Assembly: GCA_000967895.1 (NCBI GenBank)
Contig: FO203512.1
Coordinates: 2,875,350 to 2,939,349 of the forward strand
Source of the DNA: Oleispira antarctica RB-8
Lineage (GTDB): Bacteria; Pseudomonadota; Gammaproteobacteria; Pseudomonadales; Oceanobacteraceae
Direction of reading: 5' to 3'
DNA length: 64,000 nucleotides
The notes below the pieces were generated by a model, which saw only the letters and a program-made list of their open reading frames with translations, searched no databases and had not been told where the DNA came from. Numbering within the stretch: the stretch's first letter is position 1; every line of letters begins with the position of its first letter. A program made the position numbers and the translations under genes. This document shows, piece after piece, positions 47,280 to 56,182 of this stretch.

Positions 47280-49619
47280 CTAAAATGTATAGCGAACATT
47301 CACTAACCATTTTCCATTATCGCCTTCATCGGAGAACTGATAGTCATCTTCAGAAAATTGTTTATCAACAAAAGAAATACTCGAGTCGACAGTTAAGTTT
47401 CGACGCCAGCTGTATCGTAGTATTGCACCATAACCGCTAACTTCTGCATTCACTGGCACAGTGCTTTCATAACCATTTAATCGCGCACCCGCTTTTTCAA
47501 TAAATAAACCAGCATCAAACTGATGATTAGCGGCGAAGCGTCCTTGATTAATTAGATCGAAGATATCTGTTGTCCATTCTAAGTGGCCGAACAAACCAGA
47601 GTCACCGACAAATACCGATGATGAGAATGCTTTTACCTTATCAGGACCACCAATACTAAATTGCTCATAGCTGGGTAATGCTTCATCGCTGTAACTCCCC
47701 ATTGCATAGAAAGAAAGTCTCGATTTAAAATAATGGCTAATATTAAGCAAGGTACTGGTATTAAAAGAAATTGTGTATTTTTCAAAACTGTCATCAACAC
47801 GTATCTCATCAGCATCTTTAACAGATCCTACATACCCTGAAATATCAAATAAAACAGCAGTTTTAATGGGATTAACAAGAAAATCAAGATTCATATTCAA
47901 TCCCAAGATATCTGCTTTTTCAGTGCGTTTTTCTTTTGTTCTATTTGCATCTAAAATAAAACTTGAATCAACTAACGCAGACTTTTTATTGGCCATCAAC
48001 TGTAATTGTAGGTTGATATCTTTACTCGCTAATAAATTTTGCAATACCGAAAAACCTAAGTTTTCTGTCTTACCTTCTACTGAAACAGGAATACCACCGC
48101 CAATATCTCGCAGTGCTGAATATAAATTCTGATCATAAGAAAAACGTAAACGGGTATTTGGAAGAACGATTGGGTATTCATAATTAACAAATCCAAGTTG
48201 CGTTTTTTCAGGGTTAAAAGCGTGAAGATACCCTAACGCTAAATTATCCCCATGCCCCAATGGGTTCCACCAAACAACAGAAGCCATCGCCCTGTTCTTC
48301 CCGGTGAGCTCTGTGCCGTAATTATCTCCGGATAGAGAAACAGAACCCCACGTCCTTTCTACATCAACAATTAGATTTGTTTCTCCTGGCTTATCCCCTA
48401 CTTCAAATAACCCCGATTTCACTGTAAGCCCAGGTAACAAACCCAGAGTATAATAAGTGTCTGAAATATCTGTGGTGACACCCTGGCCAATATAAGCTTC
48501 AAAAATATCAGCGATAATTTCATCACTGTAGGCGAATCCATGATCACTGTTAATTTTCACTTTACCCAATACGCCACTCTGCAAGGTTAACTGAACAATA
48601 CCATTGGCATTCGAAAAGTCTTGCTGAGGCACATAGACCGTCGACATAATAAAACCACGACTGCGATAAAATGCTTTTAATGTATCTGCAATTTCACCCA
48701 ACCTGAAGAATGTAAGCCCCCTAGATCGATACACATCCGTTAGCTGCTGAATTAATAAGCGATTTTGAAAATCATTTAATTCACCACCATTAGTGCTGTA
48801 ATACAGATCAGCAATAGAACCCGCGAGTAGTATTAGCTGCTCGCTCGAAAAGCCATTGACACCCATAGGGTTATAGTTTGTTTTTTCTTTCAGTTGACGA
48901 TCAAGTAATTCTTTAGCTTCTTCGCTGTATCTTTCGATATTTTCATTATTGGAGGTATTCATAACAATTTCGTTAACCCACAGCATTTCTGCACGAGTTA
49001 TCTTGCTATTAATCTTGTTGTAGCAGTTTTCTTCATCAGTGGACGATTCGCTATGCTCTATCACTGACAAATTAACCGATAGCTGAGATTTCCCTTTAAT
49101 ACGATACCATTGAGCCTTAACTGTGCAATTCAGCTCAGACAAATAGAATTTTTCAATTTCACCCGAAGTATCTTTGATCTGGCTACCAATAGATTCTAAG
49201 CTCGCGATTCCAATGTTCGCGGCAACTTTTTTATTAGCAGAGCTGATATCGTAAGCTAGGTTAAATATTTTTGTCAGTTGAGAGTTTGTAAGTGTCCCTC
49301 TTCGCTCCACATCCATCTCTGGAAAAAGCTTGGTCAAATATTCGGCAAACTCATTTAGCCCTTCTACAGAACTTGCAACCGCTTTATCATCACCTTCTAG
49401 CTCATTAATAATTAATGGCGCAATCTGATAAAAACCAAAACCTGGCGAATCTGTTTCTACTTGATTATCAAGAAATATATTCCATCCCTGATAACTTCCG
49501 ACTTGAATTTGCTGGTCTATGCTGTCAATTTCAACGATATTATTGATGCTGCTTTCTAAAGACCATGCAGGTTGTAAATACATCATCCACAACACACAGC
49601 ATGCATATAGTTTTTTCAC
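47280..49619 (-). CDS. TpsB: outer-membrane transporter for TpsA (FhaC/ShlB type)
   Basis: 779 residues, GTG start at 49619. The signal peptide ends near LQPAWS. A POTRA-type region lies at about residues 300-350 (LGEIADTLKAFYRSRGFIMSTVYVPQQDF), followed by QSGVLGKVKI. The ShlB barrel follows (TNLIVDVERTWGSVSLSGDNYGTE) and ends in a terminal phenylalanine (VNVRYTF), as outer-membrane barrels do. Usual TpsB proteins have about 550-600 residues; here some 200 extra residues lie between the signal peptide and the POTRA part. It starts eight bases after ppkA and is followed by its substrate gene tpsA. Confidence 0.9.
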   Translation of the reverse strand: MKKLYACCVLWMMYLQPAWSLESSINNIVEIDSIDQQIQVGSYQGWNIFLDNQVETDSPGFGFYQIAPLIINELEGDDKAVASSVEGLNEFAEYLTKLFPEMDVERRGTLTNSQLTKIFNLAYDISSANKKVAANIGIASLESIGSQIKDTSGEIEKFYLSELNCTVKAQWYRIKGKSQLSVNLSVIEHSESSTDEENCYNKINSKITRAEMLWVNEIVMNTSNNENIERYSEEAKELLDRQLKEKTNYNPMGVNGFSSEQLILLAGSIADLYYSTNGGELNDFQNRLLIQQLTDVYRSRGLTFFRLGEIADTLKAFYRSRGFIMSTVYVPQQDFSNANGIVQLTLQSGVLGKVKINSDHGFAYSDEIIADIFEAYIGQGVTTDISDTYYTLGLLPGLTVKSGLFEVGDKPGETNLIVDVERTWGSVSLSGDNYGTELTGKNRAMASVVWWNPLGHGDNLALGYLHAFNPEKTQLGFVNYEYPIVLPNTRLRFSYDQNLYSALRDIGGGIPVSVEGKTENLGFSVLQNLLASKDINLQLQLMANKKSALVDSSFILDANRTKEKRTEKADILGLNMNLDFLVNPIKTAVLFDISGYVGSVKDADEIRVDDSFEKYTISFNTSTLLNISHYFKSRLSFYAMGSYSDEALPSYEQFSIGGPDKVKAFSSSVFVGDSGLFGHLEWTTDIFDLINQGRFAANHQFDAGLFIEKAGARLNGYESTVPVNAEVSGYGAILRYSWRRNLTVDSSISFVDKQFSEDDYQFSDEGDNGKWLVNVRYTF

Positions 49620-49627
49620 GTTATACC

Positions 49628-52525
49628 CTACTTGGTCAATTCCATTTGTCTAACAACCCTGAAGCCTGTCACATCATTATCCTCAGGACTATAGTCCTGG
49701 AGTGCTAATGTATTACAGCTTTCCATTGGGGTAAGTTTCGATCCTCCTGCAGAACGATATTTATCTCCGTCACGCACAATTTCTTGTGCATTACCGATAT
49801 GACTAATCAACCCCCAACCATTTGCTTGACCAATATCAACGGGTAATAAACGATTACCTTTTACCAAACCACGAGAGTCAAGTTGGCAGTTTCTATTAAT
49901 ATCTAACTCTCTATTCCTTGCCTTTGCTGCATGCAACCACTCTTGGTATGCTGGCAAGCGATAAGAAAATCCAGTTTCTTTGCTTAACCATTGCAAATAG
50001 CTATCAACCAGCTCTAAAGAATAATCCGTAGCGGGTAACTGGTAGTCCTTCTCTGCAGGCACCTCACATTCACCACTGCTCTGACAGAAAATGGCCATTT
50101 GACCTTGAGTGACTTCATACTTACCCATTGAATAAATACCTAACGTATCACTTTGAACAACGACTAACTCCGGACCGCGAATAGTCAAATCATTAATAAG
50201 CCGATCGGTACAGGTATAACGTCTTCCCTTACCTGCAAAAGCAGGAGAGCAAGAATCAAATGGTCGAATATTGACTTTATTAAGTTCAGAAATGTAGCTA
50301 GGGAATAGTGCTTTAGCTTGAAGCAATACCGCCTTTCCTGCATTAGGATCAGTCTCACCAAATAAACGAATACACTGCCCTAAATTGTTTATATGAGTGG
50401 TATTACCTTGGCTGACATCATTGGGAATCAAACGATAACTTCTAGTCATTTTCGCCAATGTCTTTTGCAGAGCGTTCATATCAAAGGTAAAGCTACTGCT
50501 TACAACTGACAATTGCTCTGAACACGAATCAACTTGGCGAGTCACTAGTTCATTTTTAGTTTTATAAGAACTTAAACTCGCTTGCCTAAGAACCTCTTGA
50601 TCTTCTGACTTTTGAGCTTCCCATTTTTGGGTTAATAACGCCTGGGTAGCCGGAATTTGCTGATTACCTTTATCATACTGACGCGCCAGCCCAATCATTT
50701 TTTGTGCAGCAGAAAAGTCTTCTATATAGACTTTATCTCTTGCTTGCGAAAGGTAAACATTAGAAACTTTTTGATAATAGCTTTGTAACCAATTTTCAAC
50801 CGCAAGCTTGTCGGCATCAAACATACTCTCAGCTGTTTTAATAATTGGCTGTAAATAATCTTGTGAGTTTTCTTTTGAAAATTCACTAAACCAATCAGTC
50901 TCTTGATAAACATTTCCCAAAGACGAGATATTACGACCTACCGACAACTGCCACTCTAAGCTATCAGAAGATGATGATACAAAGGCATGATCGTCGAGTC
51001 TTTTCTTCAATCGAGTCGCATTTTTCTCATAGGCTTCAATCTGAAGATCAAGCTCATACTTCGCCTTATTAATAATTCTATTTTGGGCCCTTTCTTTCGC
51101 GATTCGTTGGTTCTCAAGTTCTATTTCTTTTTGCGAGGCTAGCTGCTCTTCTTGAATTCGCTGCTGCTCTTTAATCAAAGCTTGCTCTTTAATTAAAATT
51201 TCTTGCTGCTGCTGATAGTACAATACACCACTGCCACAAAGTGCAAGAACCAAAGCAGCCAACACCAGTTTCGCACTGCGTCCTAATTTGTTTCTCTCTG
51301 GTAAAAAATCATTGAGAAATGCATCCACTGTTTCATAGCGATCTTTACGCTCGATAGCAATAGACTTTTGAAGCGCCTTTACCTGTCTACGCTTCAATCC
51401 CTCAACAACTGGCAACTTAACCTGCTTAGGCGTTACTTTGTTGGCCGGTATTTTTCCATAAGGATGCCTGCCCGTTAACACTTCATAGGCAACACAGCCT
51501 AATGCATAAACATCATCACTCTTACAAGCATCTTGGCCGTTATGCATCTCTTTACTGGCGTAAGCCGGAGTTAATGCATTTAATGTTGATGCATCAAACA
51601 TCGTATGATCACGATTATCAGTATTAACATCACCCAATGCCATCGGCCCAGTGCCAATTTCGGAAACCGCACGGGCAATACCAAAATCAAATACTTTAGC
51701 AACCTTGCTTGTGGTGTAAAAAATATTTCCTGGTTTAAAATCTGAGTGAACAATATTGTGTTTGTGTGCTTCAGCTAGAGCACCACCCACCTGGCGGATA
51801 ATATTTAATGCGTCTTCTTGCTTAAAGCCTTTTTTGTTACGTTTAATAATATGATTTAAATCTTCACCACGCAAAAGCTCCATGGTCATAAAGACCGTTT
51901 CACCATCACGGTCAAAATCGTATACACGTACAATATTAGGATGTGCAAGCTTTTGGCTTTTCTGAGCTTCGCGTTGCAGGGCGATAAAGGCAGAAGGATG
52001 CTCTTTAAAAGCGTCGTTCAATAATTTAACAGCAACCCAAGGGTTTTTGTCTTGAGCTTCGACTTTTCGTAAGTCTTTTGCCCTATAAACTGTTCCCATG
52101 CCCCCAACGCCTAATTTGGAAGCTAATAAAAATCTTTGGTTAATTATCTTTAAACGTCGATTTTTATTTTTAAGCCCTTGTACTTCTTGGTTTGTTCGAT
52201 GGATCGCATCTGTAAGGGAAGCACCAGAAGTGGTACTTGTTGTATCCGTTTTAGATATAGAAATACCATCAGATATTTGAGTGGCATCATCAATAATAGG
52301 AAGGCTAATTGATCTAGACCGAAGTTGAGTCCGGTCTCCGACTAGCACTTTTTCATTAGTACCTTTTTCATTCTTTATCGTCGGGCGTCTTTTACCTTGC
52401 GCAAGTTGCGTAGCATCGTCTACATCAAAACTTTTGAGTGCCTTACTATTAGATTTTTTAAGAACGACAGTACCATCCTTCTGGTTTTTGCCACTCGTTA
52501 CATCATTCTTTATATCATCTGACAC
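49628..52525 (-). CDS. ppkA: PpkA-type Ser/Thr protein kinase with C-terminal sulfatase-modifying-factor-like domain
   Basis: 965 residues. The kinase domain is at about residues 130-400: glycine loop LGVGGMGTVYRAKD, ATP lysine K167 (WVAVKLL), catalytic loop HSDFKPGN with D262, and FDFGIA. One membrane helix (about 413-432, KLVLAALVLALCGSGVLYY) is followed by a Q/E-rich coiled coil. The last ~190 residues resemble the formylglycine-generating-enzyme fold (MGKYEVTQGQMAIFC, YRLPAYQEWLHAAKA, GNAQEIVRDGDKYRSAGGS, TGFRVVR), probably a sensor. In the T6SS threonine-phosphorylation pathway PpkA phosphorylates Fha to start assembly. It is divergent from fha and heads the unit containing tpsB, tpsA and tssA. 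Confidence 0.9.
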   Translation of the reverse strand: MSDDIKNDVTSGKNQKDGTVVLKKSNSKALKSFDVDDATQLAQGKRRPTIKNEKGTNEKVLVGDRTQLRSRSISLPIIDDATQISDGISISKTDTTSTTSGASLTDAIHRTNQEVQGLKNKNRRLKIINQRFLLASKLGVGGMGTVYRAKDLRKVEAQDKNPWVAVKLLNDAFKEHPSAFIALQREAQKSQKLAHPNIVRVYDFDRDGETVFMTMELLRGEDLNHIIKRNKKGFKQEDALNIIRQVGGALAEAHKHNIVHSDFKPGNIFYTTSKVAKVFDFGIARAVSEIGTGPMALGDVNTDNRDHTMFDASTLNALTPAYASKEMHNGQDACKSDDVYALGCVAYEVLTGRHPYGKIPANKVTPKQVKLPVVEGLKRRQVKALQKSIAIERKDRYETVDAFLNDFLPERNKLGRSAKLVLAALVLALCGSGVLYYQQQQEILIKEQALIKEQQRIQEEQLASQKEIELENQRIAKERAQNRIINKAKYELDLQIEAYEKNATRLKKRLDDHAFVSSSSDSLEWQLSVGRNISSLGNVYQETDWFSEFSKENSQDYLQPIIKTAESMFDADKLAVENWLQSYYQKVSNVYLSQARDKVYIEDFSAAQKMIGLARQYDKGNQQIPATQALLTQKWEAQKSEDQEVLRQASLSSYKTKNELVTRQVDSCSEQLSVVSSSFTFDMNALQKTLAKMTRSYRLIPNDVSQGNTTHINNLGQCIRLFGETDPNAGKAVLLQAKALFPSYISELNKVNIRPFDSCSPAFAGKGRRYTCTDRLINDLTIRGPELVVVQSDTLGIYSMGKYEVTQGQMAIFCQSSGECEVPAEKDYQLPATDYSLELVDSYLQWLSKETGFSYRLPAYQEWLHAAKARNRELDINRNCQLDSRGLVKGNRLLPVDIGQANGWGLISHIGNAQEIVRDGDKYRSAGGSKLTPMESCNTLALQDYSPEDNDVTGFRVVRQMELTK

Positions 52526-52771
52526 GTCAAAAATTCCTTATTTGAGCGGCCTAATACTTTAGCATTACGCATGATTAATATTTCTTCATACATAAAAATT
52601 ATGCGGGAGAAGATAACAGAAATCACACTAGGAATGTATAGAAAATGATTCATTAATTTATTTCTGTAGTACACCACTTAAAAAAACACAAAAAAAAAGG
52701 CAAATATTTTTTTTAATGTTACTATCCGACTTCTCATGCGTAATTACGAATAAACTCTAATTTATTGTGAA

Positions 52772-54319
52772 ATGGATTTCATGAAGTTAATTTTTACAAT
52801 CATAAATAATCCTTCCTGTGGTACTCCGCTAGAAAAGCAAAAGATTTTCGATTCGGATTTTGCTGTAATTGGTCGAAGCCCTAGTTCTGACTGGGCTTTA
52901 CCCGATCCTGATCGTTTTATTTCTTCAAAACATGCAGAAGTCAATTTTCGCGATAATCAATTTTTTTTAAAAGACGTTAGTTCCAATGGAACCATCAACG
53001 GCCTAACTGATGAAGCTATCGGCAATGGTCAAGAAATACTTATTGGCGACGGCCAGACCTTCTTAATTGGTGAGTATTTAATTCAGGCTGAACTGGAAGG
53101 TTTTTCAAATCACAGTGAACATCAGCCAACTCGGTCAATCGCAAGTGAGAATGCTGATTGGGATAACCAAATGGATGATTTTTGGGGGAATAGTTCAGAC
53201 CCACTAGACTTGCTAGCTCCAAATAGAGCCCCATCTGTGGCGAGCACCGCGAATGAAAATGCCCCGTCATTAGCAAATAGCCTAGAGCGTACTCCCGCTT
53301 TCAAGCAAGCTATGAACTTTTCTAACAATGCCACTAAGTCACCTGAATCAACAGCTGAAGATGACGTTAATTCAGGCATACCTGAGAACTGGGACAATAC
53401 GAGCTTTTCATTTCCCGAACCTGAAATGGAAAGATCACCAGCAGCACCATCCCCTGCAATACAACATCTAACTCAGCAACCAGTTATTGAAATAGAAGAT
53501 ATTGCAACGGATGACGATTTTTTCTCAGGCCTTGCAGAAGACAGTTTCTTTAGTGATGAACTACCCCAAGCCATAAGCCCAAGCCCAAGCCCAAGCCCAA
53601 GCCCAAGCCCAAGCCCAAGCCCAAGCCCAAGCCCAAGCCCAAGCCAGTTTGAACGCCCAGCAAGTACTCGTCCACGAAAAAGACAGCATAAAGAAGAGGC
53701 GATTAAACCACCACCCAAGTCTAGTGATAATTTATTAGATAAAGCTCGATTAGAATTTGAGCGACAAGGGCTTGATCAAGAATTGTTAACAACAGAAGTC
53801 GCCGCTCAATGGCTTTCTCTTATGCCAACTGTAATGCAAAGCACTATCGAATTATTACAAGCAAGAGCTGCGATTAAAAATGAATTTAGAGTGAGTAAAA
53901 CACTACTAACAACGACTGAAAATAATCCATTGAAATTTTCGACTAATGCGGCAGATGCTATAAATTCATTATTCCATCAAAATCGACCTGGTTTTTTGAC
54001 CAGTGACCTTGCCTTTCAACAAGCATTTAAAGATATTAACCAACATCAGTCAGCGTTATTGCACGGAGTTCGAGTTGCAATGATGGATCTATTAAAACAA
54101 TTTGATGCAGATTCTTTAGAAGATAGCTTTACTAAATCCAGTAAAAATAATGGACTGCTGGATAAGTTCAGTTCGACAAAATCCTCTCAAGCTAAACTCT
54201 GGCAGCAATACAAAGAGCTTTATAAGAGTGAATACAAAGTAGACTCTGACGATAGCTTCCAACGTATTTTTGGTGAAACGTTTGCCCAGGCCTATGATGA
54301 ATTCAGTACAAATGATTAA
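52772..54319 (+). CDS. fha: Fha/TagH forkhead-associated protein of the T6SS
   Basis: 515 residues; MKLIFTII at 52781 is an equally likely start. The N-terminal FHA domain (about 1-105) has the phosphothreonine-binding pattern GRSPSSDWALPD, ISSKHAEVNF and LKDVSSNGTING. A long low-complexity linker follows, including (SP)11 at residues 269-290. The C-terminal TagH-type domain (about 315-510) contains ARLEFERQGLD and an FGETFAQAYDEF ending. Fha is the target of PpkA and PppA in the post-translational T6SS switch. The gene is first of the plus-strand unit and 246 bp from the divergent ppkA. Confidence 0.92.
   Translation: MDFMKLIFTIINNPSCGTPLEKQKIFDSDFAVIGRSPSSDWALPDPDRFISSKHAEVNFRDNQFFLKDVSSNGTINGLTDEAIGNGQEILIGDGQTFLIGEYLIQAELEGFSNHSEHQPTRSIASENADWDNQMDDFWGNSSDPLDLLAPNRAPSVASTANENAPSLANSLERTPAFKQAMNFSNNATKSPESTAEDDVNSGIPENWDNTSFSFPEPEMERSPAAPSPAIQHLTQQPVIEIEDIATDDDFFSGLAEDSFFSDELPQAISPSPSPSPSPSPSPSPSPSPSPSQFERPASTRPRKRQHKEEAIKPPPKSSDNLLDKARLEFERQGLDQELLTTEVAAQWLSLMPTVMQSTIELLQARAAIKNEFRVSKTLLTTTENNPLKFSTNAADAINSLFHQNRPGFLTSDLAFQQAFKDINQHQSALLHGVRVAMMDLLKQFDADSLEDSFTKSSKNNGLLDKFSSTKSSQAKLWQQYKELYKSEYKVDSDDSFQRIFGETFAQAYDEFSTND
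53576..53645 (+). repeat. AGCCCA hexanucleotide tandem array in fha
   Basis: Eleven perfect AGCCCA units (53576-53641) plus a partial AGCC, encoding a Ser-Pro linker. The unit is two codons, so a change in copy number lengthens or shortens the linker without shifting the frame. Confidence 0.95.
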
Positions 54320-54334
54320 GTTGGATTAACAATA

Positions 54335-54835
54335 ATGAAACACTGTATAACCTTAACAAGCTTACTATTAATATTAATTTCAACGTGTATTGGATGCAGC
54401 ACTATAAAAAAAGAAGGTGTTGATGCACAATTTGAAATAATAACTTCAGATTACATTAATCCAGATCATAAAAAAGAAAGTAGACCATTAAACATCTCAC
54501 TTTTTTATTTAACAGACACTGAAGCATTTTTAAAGGCTGATTACTTTGATTTATTTCAATCAGATATAGACCCTCTGGCCGGTAGCTTGGTGCAACAATC
54601 AAACGTGCTGGTATTACCTAACAGTCGCAAGTTATACAGTGAAGAAGTCCCAGAAAAAGTACGTGCTATTGGCGTTATTTATCAGTTTCGACAACTTGAT
54701 AAATCGCAGTGGCGCACAGTAGTAGACACACCTGAAACATGCTTCTTGGGCCTCTATTGCAGGTCTATTTTACACAGTTCAAAAGTATTCATCTCAATCG
54801 ATGAGCTGAATACTAAAATAAAATTAGTTGATTAA
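54335..54835 (+). CDS. tssJ: TssJ outer-membrane lipoprotein of the T6SS
   Basis: 166 residues. Lipoprotein signal MKHCITLTSLLLILISTCIGC, with the lipidated Cys followed by STIKK. The mature part has the TssJ beta-sandwich pattern (SRPLNISLFYLTDTEAFLKADYF, RKLYSEEVPEKVRAIGVIYQFRQLD). It anchors the TssM periplasmic domain to the outer membrane. It lies 15 bases after fha and three before tssK, inside one operon. Confidence 0.9.
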   Translation: MKHCITLTSLLLILISTCIGCSTIKKEGVDAQFEIITSDYINPDHKKESRPLNISLFYLTDTEAFLKADYFDLFQSDIDPLAGSLVQQSNVLVLPNSRKLYSEEVPEKVRAIGVIYQFRQLDKSQWRTVVDTPETCFLGLYCRSILHSSKVFISIDELNTKIKLVD

Positions 54836-54838
54836 ATT

Positions 54839-56176
54839 ATGTCTAGAGAAAATAAAGTACTGTGGACCGAAGGGCTATTTATTAAACCCGCTCATTTCCA
54901 ACAAAATGATCGCTATTTCGAATCATATATCAATAAGGTGAGACAACTCAGTGGTCCTTATGGTTGGGGTTTTGACGAATTAACGATTGATAGCCAGCTA
55001 TTAGACCAAGGCAAAATCGCTATTAGAAGCGCTTCTGGCATAATGCCCGATGGCACTCCGTTTAATATTCCTGAAGAAGACCCAGCACCTGCGCCTATCG
55101 ACTTAAAGGAAGGTGTTATTAATCAGCAGGTATATTTGTGCCTGCCAATACGCTCTACTGAAGTTGAGGTATTTTATCCTGATTCAGAGAAAGGCCTACA
55201 ACGATATACCTCTAAAACACTAGAGGCTAATGACAGCTCTACCAATCGCCCCAGCAGTACCACACTCATGGTCGGCGGCCTGCGCTTCAATATAATGCAA
55301 GAAAATGATACTCGCTCTCAATACAGCTGTTTATCAATTGCAAAAGTGCTTGAGTGCTCTAAAGATAAACAAATTAGCTTTGATAATAGCTTCATTCCAC
55401 CACTCATTAATTGCCGTGCCAGTGATAATTTATCTGACCTATTAATACTGACAAAAGACCTACTCAACCAGCGTGCACTGGATTTAAGTGGAAGAATTTC
55501 TGCCAGCGCATCCGGTACTGGGGGAGTAGCAGAAGTAGAAGATTTTTTAAGCTTACAACTGATTAATCGCTTCACGCAACTGATGCAACATCTCATTGGC
55601 TTACCAAGATTGCATCCTGAACAAGCCTATCAGCACATGATCATGCTGGTTGGTGAACTGGCCTCGTTCTCAGAAAAAAGGATCATGCCCGAACTTGAAG
55701 GCTATCGTCATGACAATATTGCAGATACCTTCTCACCCCTCGCGAATTTAATTAAAGACAGCTTATCGTCGCTCTCAACCAAAGCGCGAGCATTTAATAT
55801 TCCACTGAAAGAGCCTAAATATGGAATTTATCGTGCTATTTTAGCGGATCCTCAACTGATCCAAAGTTCTACTTTTGTATTAACCATCAAAGCTGACATT
55901 CCTAGCGAAGAGTTACAACGTAACTTCCCTAACTTGGTAAAAATCAGCTCTATCGAAAAAATTCGTGAATTAATCATGGTGAGCTTACCGGGCGTGAGCA
56001 TAAAGCTACTTCCATATATGCCTCGAGAGCTGCCCTATCATGATGGTTTTATTCCCTTTGAACTGGATAAAAACTGCGAAGCATGGCAAGACTTAAAAAA
56101 TAGTAGTGGCATGGCCATTCATATTGGCGATCAAGTGCCTGGTCTTAAATTACAGCTCTGGGCAATTCAAAGGTAA
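54839..56176 (+). CDS. tssK: TssK, T6SS baseplate-membrane complex connector
   Basis: 445 residues. Typical N-terminus (NKVLWTEGLFIKPAHFQQNDRYFE) and central blocks (LQLINRFTQLMQHLIGLPRLHPEQAY). The C-terminal part has FVLTIKADIPSEELQRNFP and LPYHDGFIPFELDK. Trimers of TssK link the baseplate to TssL/TssM. The start is three bases after the tssJ stop. Confidence 0.96.
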   Translation: MSRENKVLWTEGLFIKPAHFQQNDRYFESYINKVRQLSGPYGWGFDELTIDSQLLDQGKIAIRSASGIMPDGTPFNIPEEDPAPAPIDLKEGVINQQVYLCLPIRSTEVEVFYPDSEKGLQRYTSKTLEANDSSTNRPSSTTLMVGGLRFNIMQENDTRSQYSCLSIAKVLECSKDKQISFDNSFIPPLINCRASDNLSDLLILTKDLLNQRALDLSGRISASASGTGGVAEVEDFLSLQLINRFTQLMQHLIGLPRLHPEQAYQHMIMLVGELASFSEKRIMPELEGYRHDNIADTFSPLANLIKDSLSSLSTKARAFNIPLKEPKYGIYRAILADPQLIQSSTFVLTIKADIPSEELQRNFPNLVKISSIEKIRELIMVSLPGVSIKLLPYMPRELPYHDGFIPFELDKNCEAWQDLKNSSGMAIHIGDQVPGLKLQLWAIQR

Positions 56177-56182
56177 AGTATT

